This document shows positions 9,436-20,155 of a DNA stretch of 64,000 nt, in pieces. Position numbers and translations under genes: made by a program. The notes under the pieces are model-generated. The model was not told the DNA's origin. It made no database searches and was given only the letters and a program-made list of their open reading frames with translations. This stretch comes from Dugong dugon (lineage: Eukaryota > Chordata > Mammalia > Sirenia > Dugongidae). The stretch is from contig CM057471.1 of the NCBI GenBank assembly GCA_030035585.1, forward strand, positions 91,761,819 to 91,825,818, given 5' to 3'. The stretch's first letter is position 1. Each line of letters opens with the position of its first letter.

Positions 9436-11645
9436 AGATATTAAATTACAGACCAATATCTCTCATGAATATAGATGCAAAAATTCTTAACAAAATTCTA
9501 GCCAATAGAATTCAGCATCATAAAAAACTAATAGTAATAATATACCCTGACCAAGTGGGATTCATACCAAGTCTGCAAGGATGGCTCATCATTAGAAAAT
9601 TAATCAACATAATCAACCACATAAATAGAAAAGAATCACATGATCATCTCAATTGACACAGAAAAGGCATTTGATAAAGTCCAACACCCATTCCTGATTA
9701 AAAAAAAAAAAAAAAACTCTCAATAAAATAGGAATAGAAGGGAAATTCCTCAACATAATAAAGAGTATTTATACAGGGTCACTATGAGTTGGAATCAACT
9801 CGACAGCTACAGGTACACAAAACCAACAGCCAACATCATTCTCAACAGAGAGAAGCTGAAAGAATCCCCCTGAGAACAAACAAGACAAAGATGCCCTTTA
9901 TTAGCACTCCTATTTAACATCTAAAGACTTCACCAAAAGAGTAAAAAGAGAACCTACAGACTGGGAAAAAATTTTGACTGTGATATATCCGACAAGGGTC
10001 CAATTTCTAAAATCTATAGAATACTTCAACATCTCAACTACAAAAAGATATAATCCAATTAAAAAATGGGCAAAGGATATGAACAGACACTTCACCAAAG
10101 AAGACATTCAGGCAGCTAACAGACACATAAGGAAATGCCCATGATCATTAGCCGTTAGAAAAATGCAAATCAAAACTACAATGAGATACCATCTTATCCC
10201 GGCATTACTGGCACTAACCAAAAAAATAGAAAATAATAAATGTTGGAGAGGTTGCGGTGAGATTGGAACTCTTACACACTGCTAGTGGAAATGTAAAATG
10301 GTACAGTCATTACAGAAAATGATATGGCAGCTCCTTAAAAAATTAGACATAGAAACACCATATGATTCAGCAATCCAACTTCTAGGAATATATCCTAGAG
10401 AAATAAGGGCCGCCACATGAATAGAAATATGCGCACTTATGTTTACTGCAGCATTATTCACAATAGCAAAAAGATGGAAACAACCTAAGTGCCCATCAAC
10501 AGATGGATGGATAAACAAATTATGGTACATACACACAATAGAATAGTATGCATTGATACGGAACAATAATGAATCCGTGAAACACCTCACAACTTGGATG
10601 AATCTGGAGAGCATTATGCTGAGTGAAGTAAGTCAGTTGCAAAAGGACAAATATTGTATGAGACCACTATTATAAAAACCCAAGAAAAGGTTTACACACA
10701 GAAAAAAAAAATTTTTTTTGATGGTTACAATGGAGGGGAGGGATGGGGAACAGAAATCACTAACTAGATAGTAGATAAGTGTTAACTTTGGTGAAGGGAA
10801 AGACAACACATAATATAGGGGATGTCAGCAGAATTTGACCAAGGCAAGGTCATAGGAGTTTCCTAGACACAACCAAACACCCTGAGGGACCGAGTTACTG
10901 GGGCTGAGGCCTGGCGACCACGGTCCTCAGGCAACAACTAGGTCAACTGACATAACATAGTTCATAAAGAAAATGTTCCACATCCTGCTTTGATGAGTAG
11001 CATCTGGGGTCTTAACAGCTTGTGAATGGCCATCTAAGATACATCTATTGGTCCTATCCCATCTGGTGCAAAGGAGAATGAAGAAAACCAAAGATACGAG
11101 GAAAATGTTAATCCAAAGGACTAATGGACCACATGAACCACAACCTCTACCAGTCTGAGCCCAGAAGACAAGATAGTGCCCGGCTACCACCGCTAACCAT
11201 TCTGACTGGGATCATAACAGAGGATCCTAGACAGAGCAGGGGAAAAATGTAAAACAAAATTCAAATTCACAAAAAAAGACCAGACTTATTTGTCTGACAG
11301 AGACTGGAAGAACCCTCAAGACTATGGCCCCCAGACACCCTGCTAACTCAGAACTGAAGCCACTTCTGAAGTTCATCTTTCAGCCAAAGATTAGACAGAC
11401 CTATAAAATAAGCAGTAACACATGTGAGGAACGTGCTTCTTAGTTCAATAAAGCATAAGAGACGAATGGGCAGCACTTGCCATAAAGGAAAGACAAGAAG
11501 GCAGAAGGGACAGGATAACTGGACGAATGGACACGGGGAACCCGGGGTGTGCCGACATATTGTGGGAATTGCAACCAATGTCAAAAACTATTTGTGTATA
11601 AATTTTTTAATGAGAAAAAAAGAACATAATTTAAGAGAATAATAC
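9436..11645 (+). mobile_element. 5'-truncated L1 with internal deletion
   Basis: Starts inside the reverse transcriptase of ORF2: the frame at 9465 gives [35 protein letters not shown], matching RT motifs before the catalytic centre. At about 9920 the sequence jumps from '...FNI' of the RT to 'DFTKRVKREPTDWEKIF...', skipping about 1.06 kb including the FADD centre. The C-terminal coding part, 3' UTR with G-rich tract (10728-10750) and tail (about 11600-11645) follow. A 40-bp SINE piece sits inside at 9777. Dead copy, intermediate age. Confidence 0.85.
9777..9822 (+). mobile_element. SINE/RTE 3'-end fragment inside L1
   Basis: 'gggtcactatgagttggaat' followed by 'caactcgacagctacaggt' interrupts the L1 where relatives read from 'agggcatttatgc' directly to 'aaaaccaacagcc'. 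Only the tail part shared by AfroSINE-type SINEs and RTE is present, so it is a severely 5'-truncated insertion or a gene-conversion scrap. Confidence 0.7.
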
Positions 11646-11651
11646 ATAAAT

Positions 11652-11858
11652 AAGTATCAGTTGTTGTGAGCTGATTATGACTCATGGGGACTCCATGTTT
11701 GTCAAAGTAGAAGTGTGCTCCGTAGGATTTTCAATGGATGATTTTTCAGAAGTGGATTTCCAGGCTTTTCTTCCTAGGTGCCTCGGGGTAGACTCAAATC
11801 TCCAACCTTTTGGTTAGCAGCTGAGCATATTAACCACTCATACCACACAGAAACTCCA
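11652..11858 (-). mobile_element. AfroSINE-type SINE, long form
   Basis: Minus-strand long form. The tail complement 'gctgattatgactcatgggg' is followed by 'gtgctccgtaggattttcaa', the RTE-like block complement 'tcagaagtggatttccaggc', and the head complement 'ccttttggttagcagctgag'. The long form carries the block that also occurs near the 5' end of RTE at 60905-60955. Confidence 0.85.
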
Positions 11859-12036
11859 AATATATAACTAGTTTTATGTAAAGCTTTATTACCATTTAAA
11901 ATAAAATTTCATGACCTGTACATGCAGATTTATAAAGTTTTCAAAATCTTACTTACCTATAAACTCAAGAAAATTATTGTGCTTATCTCACTAAATTATA
12001 GACTGTTCTACCCATTATTTTAATAAGCACTACTGG

Positions 12037-12535
12037 AGTAGTGTCATGGATTGAGTTAAGTCCCCCCAAAAAATGTGTGTATCAATTTGGCTGGGCCATG
12101 GTTCCCAGTATTGTGTGGTTGTCTTCCATTTTGTGATTGTAATTTTTGTTAAAGAGGATTAGGGTGGGATTGTAATACCCTTACTAAGGTCACATCCCTG
12201 ATCCAATGTAAAGGGAGTTTCCCTGGAGTGTGGCCTGCACCACATTTTATTTTACAAGAAATAAAAGGAAGCAAGCAGAGAGTAGGGAACCTCATACCAC
12301 CAAGAAAGCAGTGTTGGGAGCAGAGTGCGTCCTTTGGACCTGAGGTTCCTGCGCAGAGAAGCTCCCAGACCAAGGGAAGATTGATGACATGGACAAAGAA
12401 AGCCTTCTCCTGGAGCTGATGCCCTGAGTTTGGACTTGTAGCCTACTGGACTGTGACAGAATAAACTTCTCTTTGCTAAAGCCATCCACTTGTGGTATTT
12501 CTGTTAGAGCAGAACTAGATGACTAAGACAAGTAG
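12037..12535 (+). mobile_element. Solo LTR, MaLR-like (ERVL group), with 5-bp duplications
   Basis: The LTR itself is 12042-12530 (489 bp), begins TG and ends CA, and is flanked by AGTAG at 12037-12041 and 12531-12535. The 3' end 'gtggtatttctgttagagca...gatgactaagaca' resembles the MaLR LTR ends of mammals, and 5-bp duplications fit the ERVL group. A polyadenylation-like 'aataaacttctctttgct' lies near 12460. No internal region adjoins it, so it is a solo LTR fossil left by recombination. A related copy is at 51057-51573. Family by resemblance only; moderate age. Confidence 0.8.
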
Positions 12536-12865
12536 TAACTTTAATTTTAAATATAATGCATTAAAGAGTCTCAATATTAAAGTCAAGTTTAAAAGAAAAT
12601 GATAAGAAAGAAGGGTCTCTAAACCTGGCTGTAATAAAAGTTTTAAGAAAGTGACACAGTATAAAGTGACAGAGTTTACTATGGAGACTGTGGGGAAGAG
12701 ATGACTCAAAGAAGACATTACACTGTCTGCAAATACTGAAGACTCATGACGACTGTTGCTCTATGACCAGGAGGCTGAACTAGTTTCTTAGTGTCTCAGA
12801 CTCTTATTACTAGCAAGGTGCATCAAGCAAATATGCTATTTGCAATTTAGATTAAGAAAAATATT
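12536..12865. other. Unique A+T-rich DNA, nothing recognised
   Basis: No element or exon recognised between the solo LTR and the next SINE. Confidence 0.4.
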
Positions 12866-13075
12866 GTTATTGCTGTTAGTTGTCATCAAGTCAACTCCGA
12901 CTCATGGCAACCTCATGTGTGCAGAGTGGAACTGTACTCCATAGGGTTTTCAATGGCTGTGATCTTTCTAAAGCCTATTGTTAGGGCTACCGTCCAAAGT
13001 GCTTCTGGGTGGAGTCGAACTACCGTCTTTTCGGCTAATATTCAAGCACTTAACCTTTTGCATCCCTCAGGGACC
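12866..13075 (-). mobile_element. AfroSINE-type SINE, long form
   Basis: Minus-strand copy beginning 'ttgttattgctgttagttgt' and tail complement 'aagtcaactccgactcatgg', then 'tactccatagggttttcaat', a diverged middle, and the head complement 'gtggagtcgaactaccgtct' to 'aaccttttgcatccctcagg'. Old enough to have lost much of the central block. Confidence 0.85.
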
Positions 13076-13735
13076 ACGAGAAAAGTACACTATAAAATTA
13101 AAATATTGCTGCTCATAACATAAATGCAATATTTTATTAATTCAGAGGCAGTTTTTTCCCCACATTTTAACAACCTGGAAATCAGGAGGTGTCTTAAAAT
13201 CACTGATGCCAGACGGCAGTCATAAAGGAGCATTCATGGACTGCCCGTGCACAATCTTGGACCTAGCTGTTCATGTTTTGTCAGTTCAACTGTTAGGCGC
13301 ATTTTTGGTACTTCAAATATTGATGTAATTGCCATTTAACATCTCTTCAAAACTATTGCTCTTCAAAACTATTCGATTTAGCAATGAAATGAAGCTACTG
13401 AGTATAAGGGAATCCTAGGAACAGAACGGTAATGCATATGTTTGTGATTAGGGGAGCAAATATCATCAGGGGAGAAATGGTCATAATTCTGTGTTTTCGT
13501 GAAGTACAGCAATCAAATGCTTTACCAGACCTTGGAAAAAATAGAGCATTATTTTATATTTTATTAGTGGTTTATATGCAAAAAGATTACTTATTTTCTG
13601 CTAAGCAACACAACTGAAAACAGGAAATACTACCATATTTCTTGGAATAGATTAAAGGAATTTAACAACAAAAAGAGGCTAGTGTGGCCCATTCATGCAT
13701 TGAACAGCACTATTAGGGCATTCTACCATAGTTTA
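13076..13735. other. Unrecognised block, possibly conserved or ancient transposon
   Basis: About 600 bp without any of the lineage-specific repeats that fill the window. Part of it ('gtgtcttaaaatcactgatg' at about 13188) faintly recalls end sequences of some old hAT/Tip100-type elements, but the match is too weak to name. No usable open frame is present. It may be a conserved non-coding element or a very old DNA transposon. Confidence 0.35.
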
Positions 13736-14968
13736 GGAGTCCTGGGTAGTGTAAAGGGTTAATATGCTCAGCTGCTTCACTGAAAGATTGGCGGTTTGAG
13801 TCTACTCAGAGGCATCTCAGAAGTAAGGCCTGATGATCTACTTCTAAAAAATCAATGATTGAAAATCCTATGGAGAAGGGGAGAGGTGGGGGTGGGGGCA
13901 AAACTCTTAACTAGACAGTAGATAAGTGGTAACTTTGGTGAAAGGTAAAACTGCACAATACTGGAGATGTCAGCACAATTTGACCAAGGCAAGGTCATAG
14001 AAGCTTCACAGATACATCCGAACTCCCTGAGGGATCCAGTTACTGGGCTGAGGGCTGGGGATTATGGTCTTGGAGGACATCTAGCTTAACTGGCATAACA
14101 TAGTTTATAAAGAAAATGCTCTACATCCAACTGTGGTGAGCAGCATCTGTGGTCTTAAAAGCCTGTGAGCAGCCATCTAAGACTCATATACTGGTCCCAT
14201 CCTGGCTGGAGCAAAGAAGAATGAAGAAAACCAAAGACACAAGGGAAAAATTATCCCAAAGGACTAATGGACTGCAACTACTATAGCCTCCACCAGACTG
14301 AGCCCAGAACAAATAGATGGTGTGCGGCTACCACCCCTGACTGCTCTGACAGGGATCAGAATAGAGGGTCCCAGACAGAGCTGGAGAAAAATGTAGAACA
14401 AAATTCAAATTCACAAAAAAAAAAGGGTAAATTTGCTGTCTGACAGAGACTAGAGAAACCCCGTGAGCGTTGCCCTCGGATACCCTTTTAACTCAGTACT
14501 TAAATCACTCCCAAGGTTCACCCTTCAGCCAAAGATTAGACAGAACTATAGGAGAAACAATAACAAACGTGAGGAACGTGCTTCATTGTTCAATCATGTG
14601 CATAAGACTAATTGGGCACACCAGCGAAAAAGCAAAGAGAGAAAGTGGGAAGGGACAGGAAAACTGAACAAACAGAAGTGGGGAACCCAGGATGGAGAAG
14701 GGGAGAGTGTTGACACATCACAGGGTTGGCAACTAATGCCACAAAACAATTTGTGTATTAATTGTTTAATTAATGAGAAACTAATTTGCTCTGTAAACTT
14801 TCACCTAAGGCACAGTTTAAAAAAAAAAAAAAAAATGCATCCTCCCAAAAAAAAAAAACTCTATGGAGCACAGTTCTACTCTGACACACACGGGGTTGTC
14901 ATGAGTTGGGGTCACCAGGAGTCAAGGTCACCATGAGTCAGGGTCAACTCAGTGGAAATTGGTGTCAT
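13736..14968 (+). mobile_element. Long-form SINE split by an L1
   Basis: The SINE left part is 13736-13875: 'ggagtcctgggtagtgtaaa', the head with 'gattggcggtttgagtctac' and the RTE-like block 'cctgatgatctacttctaaa'. The right part resumes at 14861 with 'ctatggagcacagttctact' and ends in a diverged tail near 14968 that repeats 'gtcaccatgagtcagggtca'-type words. Eight bases (CTATGGAG) occur at 13868-13875 and 14861-14868 and bracket the L1. The SINE is therefore older than that L1. Confidence 0.85.
13876..14860 (+). mobile_element. 5'-truncated L1 (3' UTR only) nested in SINE
   Basis: Begins in the 3' UTR at the G-rich tract 'ggggagaggtgggggtgggg' and runs through 'gcacaatactggagatgtca', 'catctagcttaactggcata' and 'gagcagcatctgtggtctta' to 'cacctaaggcacagttt'. 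The tail is A17, then 'tgcatcctccc', then A12, so a short non-A insert sits between two poly(A) runs. Bracketed by CTATGGAG on both sides. No coding sequence. Confidence 0.88.
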
Positions 14969-15059
14969 AGTTAAATTGGCAGCATTTTTTTTCTTAGCGT
15001 AATATAAATTAATGGTACGTGTTACAGTTGATAATATCTTATAGTCAACAAAATATGAC

Positions 15060-15295
15060 ACTTTCCATTTGTACAAAACTTTATAATTTATAAGTCACTT
15101 TCACAAATATCATTTTAATTGATCTCAGCAGACACATGTACTAGGGATGTGTCTTTTTTAGAATGATTGGTCAAAGGAAAAAATTAAATATCAATGGTTA
15201 ATTGACTTGCCTATGTTCACATGTTCAACATGTGACAACATTGGAACTAGGGTTAAAGATTCCTGACTCATATGACTCATATTCTGGAGCTTCTT
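15060..15295 (-). mobile_element. MIR fragment
   Basis: Minus-strand MIR in the usual block order: 'cactttccatttgtacaaaa', 'tcacaaatatcattttaatt', then 'taattgacttgcctatgttc', 'acaacattggaactagggtt' and 'attcctgactcatatgactc'. Strongly diverged, so an ancient insertion. Confidence 0.6.
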
Positions 15296-15849
15296 CTAAT
15301 TAAAATAAAAAAAAGATTGATTCGTTTGTTTTTTCTTTTTCTTTTTTCTGAAAATATTTATGCAATCTAAGGTCCAGAGAAGGGAACAGCTACAATATAT
15401 AAAAATTCAGGAGAAGAGCCTTGCCATTTGATATCCAAAAGACAAATTGAGTGAACAATTATCTTTTCACAACTGTTTTCTTCTAAACCTGGTACAAGGA
15501 GAGGCTCAAAACATAAAACTCCTTCAGAGAGTTGTCACAAGTGATACAAACAGAATCAATCATTTCTCTCTGGGAAGAATTAATAGCTTTGCCATTTTAC
15601 CTCCTCTGAAGCTAATGCAATTATAAAATTGAATATTATCAACAAGAGTTTGCAATCTTAGGCTCACACGTATGCATGACTACAAACACAGAATACGTAA
15701 TTTTCAAATATCTGTCCGTCCTCTGAGACAAAAAAAAATCTACCTTCTTTACTGTATCTTCTGATACAAAGCACATAAATATTCTGATTCCTGGATTTAA
15801 AATAATATTAAGATAATCAATGATTGTGTTTCACAGTTTTAAATACTCA
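15296..15849. other. Unique A+T-rich DNA, nothing recognised
   Basis: No element, exon or RNA gene recognised. Confidence 0.4.
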
Positions 15850-16095
15850 TAAGCCTCACTAACCATTTTATTCATACTGCACCTCAGTCTTGACAACAAC
15901 CCTGTGAAGTCACATTATGATCAACATCAGTACCACCAGCACCATCATCATTACCACCATTTGACAGAGAAAGAGGCTGAAGCTCAAAGCAATCAAATAA
16001 CTTACCCAAAGACACTCCACCACCAAGTGATGAAGCCAGGACAAGCACTTCTCTCTTCTGACTCCAAATCCCAGGGCAGCATGCAGCCCCTGATG
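15850..16095 (-). mobile_element. MIR with CAC/CAT-rich insert
   Basis: Minus-strand MIR: 'cttgacaacaaccctgtgaa', then an expanded CAT/CAC stretch at 15918-15960, then 'tgacagagaaagaggctgaa', 'aataacttacccaaagacac' and 'tctgactccaaatcccaggg'. The histidine-rich open frame across it is a by-product of the CAY repeats. Confidence 0.75.
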
Positions 16096-16396
16096 ACCAG
16101 CCCCGGTTAGATCTTGAGAGAAGGAAGGTGAAGAGACTGGCTTTGCTAAATCATAAGTCACTAAAGGTAGTTCTAGATGCAGTGTACCTGATCTGAGCAA
16201 ATGAGTGTTCTCAGTCACATACCATGAAGGGAAAGGGGGAACTCAGAGAAAAAAAAAAAGTCACCCATTTTATAATTTTGTCTCAGTGGGGGGCGTTCCT
16301 GATTTCAGCCCAGAGCACCTGGTTATTGGTCATTTCTTAGGCCCCCAAACTTTGCAGGAGTGGCCAATATTTTTAGGCTTAGGGAGAAAGTATTTT
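16096..16396. other. Unique DNA, nothing recognised
   Basis: A region of ordinary composition with one A-rich run near 16249; no element or exon recognised. Confidence 0.4.
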
Positions 16397-16552
16397 ATTG
16401 TAAATCCAGCTCAGCTGCTAACCAAAAGGTCATCAGTTCAAACCCACAAGTTGCTCCTTGGAAACCCTATGGGGCAGTTACACTCTGGCCTATAGGGTCG
16501 CTATGAGTTGGAAACAACTCAACGGCCCACAAGAACAACATTGTAAATCCAG
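16397..16552 (+). mobile_element. 5'-truncated AfroSINE with 13-bp duplications
   Basis: The SINE part is 16410-16539, starting inside the tRNA-like head ('tcagctgctaaccaaaaggt') and ending 'ggcccacaagaacaac'. ATTGTAAATCCAG occurs exactly at 16397-16409 and 16540-16552. The A box is missing, so the truncated copy lacks its own RNA polymerase III promoter. The exact duplication marks a clean target-primed insertion. Confidence 0.9.
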
Positions 16553-16887
16553 TGCTGTGTGGCTATAGGTTCTATCTAGTAATATGCCAAGGATTACTTT
16601 CAGATACTCCAAAATGATCCCTTTAAATATACCCTGTGATCAGTCACATTAATTGAATTAATTGAATAACTTATGCAAGCAAGTATTTTTAACCCACCCC
16701 CCACACACACAAAAAAAGAGAAAAGCTGTGGTGTTAGGCCTTGAACAATAGCAGGTATAATATTGTGTTCAATAACAAAATGAGACTCTAACACAAATAG
16801 CCAGAAGTCATTATTCTAATGAGAGGAAATTTCACATTCCATAGTATTCAACTCATCTGAGATTTCCCCTAAAACAGTTTTTTGCAA
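16553..16887. other. Unique DNA, nothing recognised
   Basis: Contains a short C/A-rich run 'acccaccccccacacacaca' near 16693. Nothing else recognised. Confidence 0.4.
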
Positions 16888-17050
16888 ATGAATCTTCAGC
16901 CTCCTGTAGGGTGATAGATTTGTCTCTGGGTAAAATGCAGATACCCAGCTCCTCCTCAGACCTACTGAATCACTCTCTCTGGGAACAGAATTAGAAAAAA
17001 CTACATTTTAAACAATATCCTCAGATCATTAAAATCACAGCTAAAGATTT
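16888..17050 (+). mobile_element. MER20-like hAT remnant
   Basis: 'gacctactgaatcactctct', 'ctgggaacagaattagaaaa' and 'acattttaaacaatatcctc' resemble the body shared by MER20-type non-autonomous hAT elements ('cctactgaatcagaatctct...cattttaacaag'). Ends are not resolved. Confidence 0.45.
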
Positions 17051-17119
17051 ATGTCATCAGGTAATTCAAGTGATCGGTAATTCCACGAAAAGAAATTCAG
17101 CCCATCCCTCTCTCGTGGA

Positions 17120-17245
17120 ACTCACCAAAAAAAAAAAAAAAAAGACGGGGGGGCAAAAATGGGAAGTTAAAAACCATCGAAGGAAAAAACAAAACAAAAA
17201 AAAAAAAACACAGACAAATTTCTGCTTGGAAAAAAAAAAAAATCT
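17120..17245 (+). repeat. A-rich low-complexity tract
   Basis: Several poly(A) runs (17126-17142, about 17198-17208, 17231-17242) separated by G- and C-containing words. It may be decayed retroposon tails. Lysine-rich open frames here are artefacts. Confidence 0.6.
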
Positions 17246-17879
17246 GAACTGAGTGAGTACTATTTGATTATCAGAGCTACAGCTGTCTTACTTCAGATTA
17301 CCATTAAAAAAAAAAATTAACAGCTTCATTGAGATACAATTCACCCATTTAAAGTGTAGAATTAATGGTTTTTAGTATATTCACAAAGTTGTGCAGCCAT
17401 AACCAATATCTAATTTTAGAACATTTTCATCACCCCTAAAACAAACACCACACTCATTAGCAAGTGACCCTCTATTTTCACCCAGTGCCTCCAGGTTCCA
17501 GATCCTGGCAACCAGGAATCTACTTTCTGTCTCTATAGATTTGCCTGTTCTGGAAATGTCACACAAAAGGAATCATACAGTATGTGGTCTTATGTAACTA
17601 GCTTTTTTCACTTAGCATTATGTTTTCCAGGTTAATCCATATTGTATCATGATTCAGTATTTTTCATTCCTTTTTATGGCCAAATAATATTTCATTGTTT
17701 GGATATACCACACAGTATTTTACTTTATTTTCATGAATATTTACGTTCATGGACATTTGGATTATTTTCACTTTGCTATTATGAATAATGTCTGTATGAA
17801 CATTTGTGTACAAGTTTTTGTATGTACATATACTTCTTTTTCTCTTTGGCATATAACTAGAAGTCAAATTACTGGTCAT

Positions 17880-17887
17880 ATGGTAAC
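17880..17887 (+). repeat. Left duplication of RTE insertion
   Basis: ATGGTAAC here recurs at 19666-19673 on the other side of the RTE. Confidence 0.75.
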
Positions 17888-19665
17888 CCCGAACAAAAGA
17901 CTTCAAAGAGTGACTCAGGAAGACAACATAAATTATTATAATGAGATGTGCAAAGGCTTGGAGTTAGAAAGCCATGAGGGAAGAACATGCTTGGCATTTC
18001 TCAAGCTGAAAGAACTGAAGAAAAAATTCAAGACTCAAGTTTTAATATTGAAGGATTCTATGGAAAAATACTGAATGATGCAGGAATCATCAGAAGAAGA
18101 TGGAAGGAATAAGAGTCACTGTATCAAAAATAATTGGTCAACATTCAACCATTTCAGGAGGTAGCATATGATCAAGTACTGATGATATTGAAGGAAGAAG
18201 TCCAAGCTGCACTGAAGGCACTGGTGAAAAACCAGGCTCCAGGAATTGGCAGAATACCAACTGAGATGTTTCATCGAACGAATTCAGCATCTATGCTGAG
18301 AAATATGAGCTACAGCTACCTGTCCAGCCTGCTGGAAGAGATCCATATTTGTGCCCATTCCAAAGAAAGGTGATCCCACAGAATGTGGAAATTATTGAAC
18401 AATATCATTACTGTCATACACAAGTAAAATTTTGCTGAAGATAATTCAAAAGAGATTGTAGCGGTACATTGATAGGAAACTGGCAGAAATTCATGCTGGA
18501 TTCAAAAGAGGACGTGGAGCAAGGGATATCATTGCTGATGTCAGATGAAAGCAGAGAATACCAGAAAGAGGTTTACCTGTGTTTTATTGACTGTGCAAAG
18601 GTATTTGATTGTGTATCTCATAACAAATTATGGATAACATTGTGAAGAATGGGAATTCCAGAGCATTTAATTGTGCTCATGCAGAACCTGTACACATACC
18701 AAGAGGTAGTCGTTTGGACAGAACAAGAGGATACTGTGTGGTTTACAGTCAGGAAATGTGTGCAGCAGGGTTGTATCCTTTCATCATGCTTATTCAATCT
18801 GTATGCTGAGCAAATAACCCAGGAAGCTGAACTATATGAAGAAGAAAGTGGCATCAGGATTGAAGGAAGACTCATTAACAACCTGTGATATGCAGATCAC
18901 ACAACCTTGCTTGCTGAAAGTGAAGAGAACTTGAAGCACTTACTGATGAAGATCAAAGACCACAGCCTTCAGTATGACTACACCTGGATGTAAAGAATAT
19001 AAAAATCCCCACACCTGGACCAATAAGCAACAACATAATAAATGGAGAAAAGATGGAAGTTATCAAGGATTTCATTTTACTTGGATCCACAATCAATGCC
19101 CATAGAAGCAGCAGTCAAGAAATCAAACAACATATTACATTGGGCAAGTCTGCTGCAAAAGACCTCTTTAAAGTGTGAAACCAAAGATGTCACTTTGAGG
19201 ACTAAGGTGCACCTAACCTAAGCCATGGTATTTTCAACTGCCTCCTGTGCATGTGAAAGCTGGACAATGAATAAGGAAGACCAAAGAAGAATCGATGCCT
19301 TTGAATGATGGTGTTGGTGAAGAATAATGAATATATCGTGGACTGCTTGAAGAACAAATAAATCTGTCTTGGAAGAAGTGCCACCAGGATGATCCTTAGA
19401 AGCAAGGATGGTGAGAATTCGTCTCAATACTTTGTACTTATTATCAGGAGGGACTAGTCCCTGGAGAAGGACATCATGCTTGGTAAAGTAGAGGGTCATC
19501 AGAAAAGAGGAAAACCCTCAACAAGATGGATTGACATAGTGGCTGCAACAATGGACTCATGCATAACAATGATTGCGCAGGACTGGGCAGTGTTTCATTC
19601 TGTTGCACATGGGGTCACTAGGAGTTGGAACCGACTCAACAGCACCTAACAACAACAACAACAAC
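17888..19665 (+). mobile_element. RTE (BovB-like) LINE, 5'-truncated
   Basis: A 1.78-kb RTE copy inside an old L1. Broken reverse transcriptase frames give 'ALKALVKNQAPGIGRIPTEMF' (about 18200), 'VQQGCILSSCLFNLYAEQITQEA' (about 18750) and, near 18890, 'YADHTTLLAESEENLKHLLMKIKDHSLQY'. The YADD catalytic motif is thus YADH. Beyond the RT lie the 'CESWTMNKEDQRRIDAF' stretch (about 19255) and the 3' end 'ggaaccgactcaacagcacc' with an (AAC)n tail. Many stops and frame changes: dead. RTE/BovB is known for patchy, horizontal spread and occurs in Afrotheria. Confidence 0.9.
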
Positions 19666-19832
19666 ATGGTAACTCTGTGTTCAATCTTTTGAAGAACCGC
19701 CAGACAGTTTTCCAAAGTGGTTGCACCGTTTTATACTCTCATCAGCAATGTTTAAGGGTTCCAGTTTCTCCCTCCTCTCACCAACACCATAGCCATTCTA
19801 GTCTGTATGAAATGGTATTCCATTGTGGTTTT

Positions 19833-19998
19833 AGTGCCCTGGTGGCACAGTGGTTAAAAACTACAACTGCTAACCAAAAGGTTGGAGGTTCAAATCCACC
19901 AGCCACTCCTTGGAAACCCTTTGGGGTGTTCTACTCTGTCCTTTAGTGTCACTATGAGTCAGAATCGCCTGAATGGCAGTGGTCTGTTTGCTTGTTTG
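19833..19998 (+). mobile_element. AfroSINE-type SINE, short form
   Basis: 'gccctggtggcacagtggtt' (A-box region), 'ggttggaggttcaaatccac' (B-box region), 'ctccttggaaaccctttggg' and tail 'tgagtcagaatcgcctgaat'. Inserted in the old L1, which continues after 19998. Confidence 0.88.
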
Positions 19999-20155
19999 TT
20001 TTTCAAATGACTAATGATGTTGAGCATTTTTTCATATGCATATCTTCTTTGGAGAAATGTTCATTCAGATGCATTGTTGATTTTTAATTGGGTTATTTTT
20101 CTTCTTATTACTGAGTTGTAGAAGTTCTTTATATATTCTGGATATACTTTTTGAT

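Larger units (their letters stand above)
17308..20155 (-). mobile_element. Ancient L1 3' end, split by RTE and SINE
   Basis: Minus-strand old L1 in three pieces: 17308-17887 ('gcttcattgagatacaattc', 'tgtgcagccataaccaatat', 'tctctatagatttgcctgtt', 'taatatttcattgtttggat'), 19666-19832 ('aaccgccagacagttttcca', 'gttgcaccgttttatactct') and 19999-20155 ('aaatgactaatgatgttgag', 'ttgtagaagttctttatata'). The pieces join in register across the RTE at 17888-19665 and the SINE at 19833-19998. All belong to the 3' UTR and last part of ORF2. Confidence 0.8.

Noticed and set aside
15904-16110. Histidine-rich small protein
   Set aside because: Encoded by CAY repeats inside a MIR.
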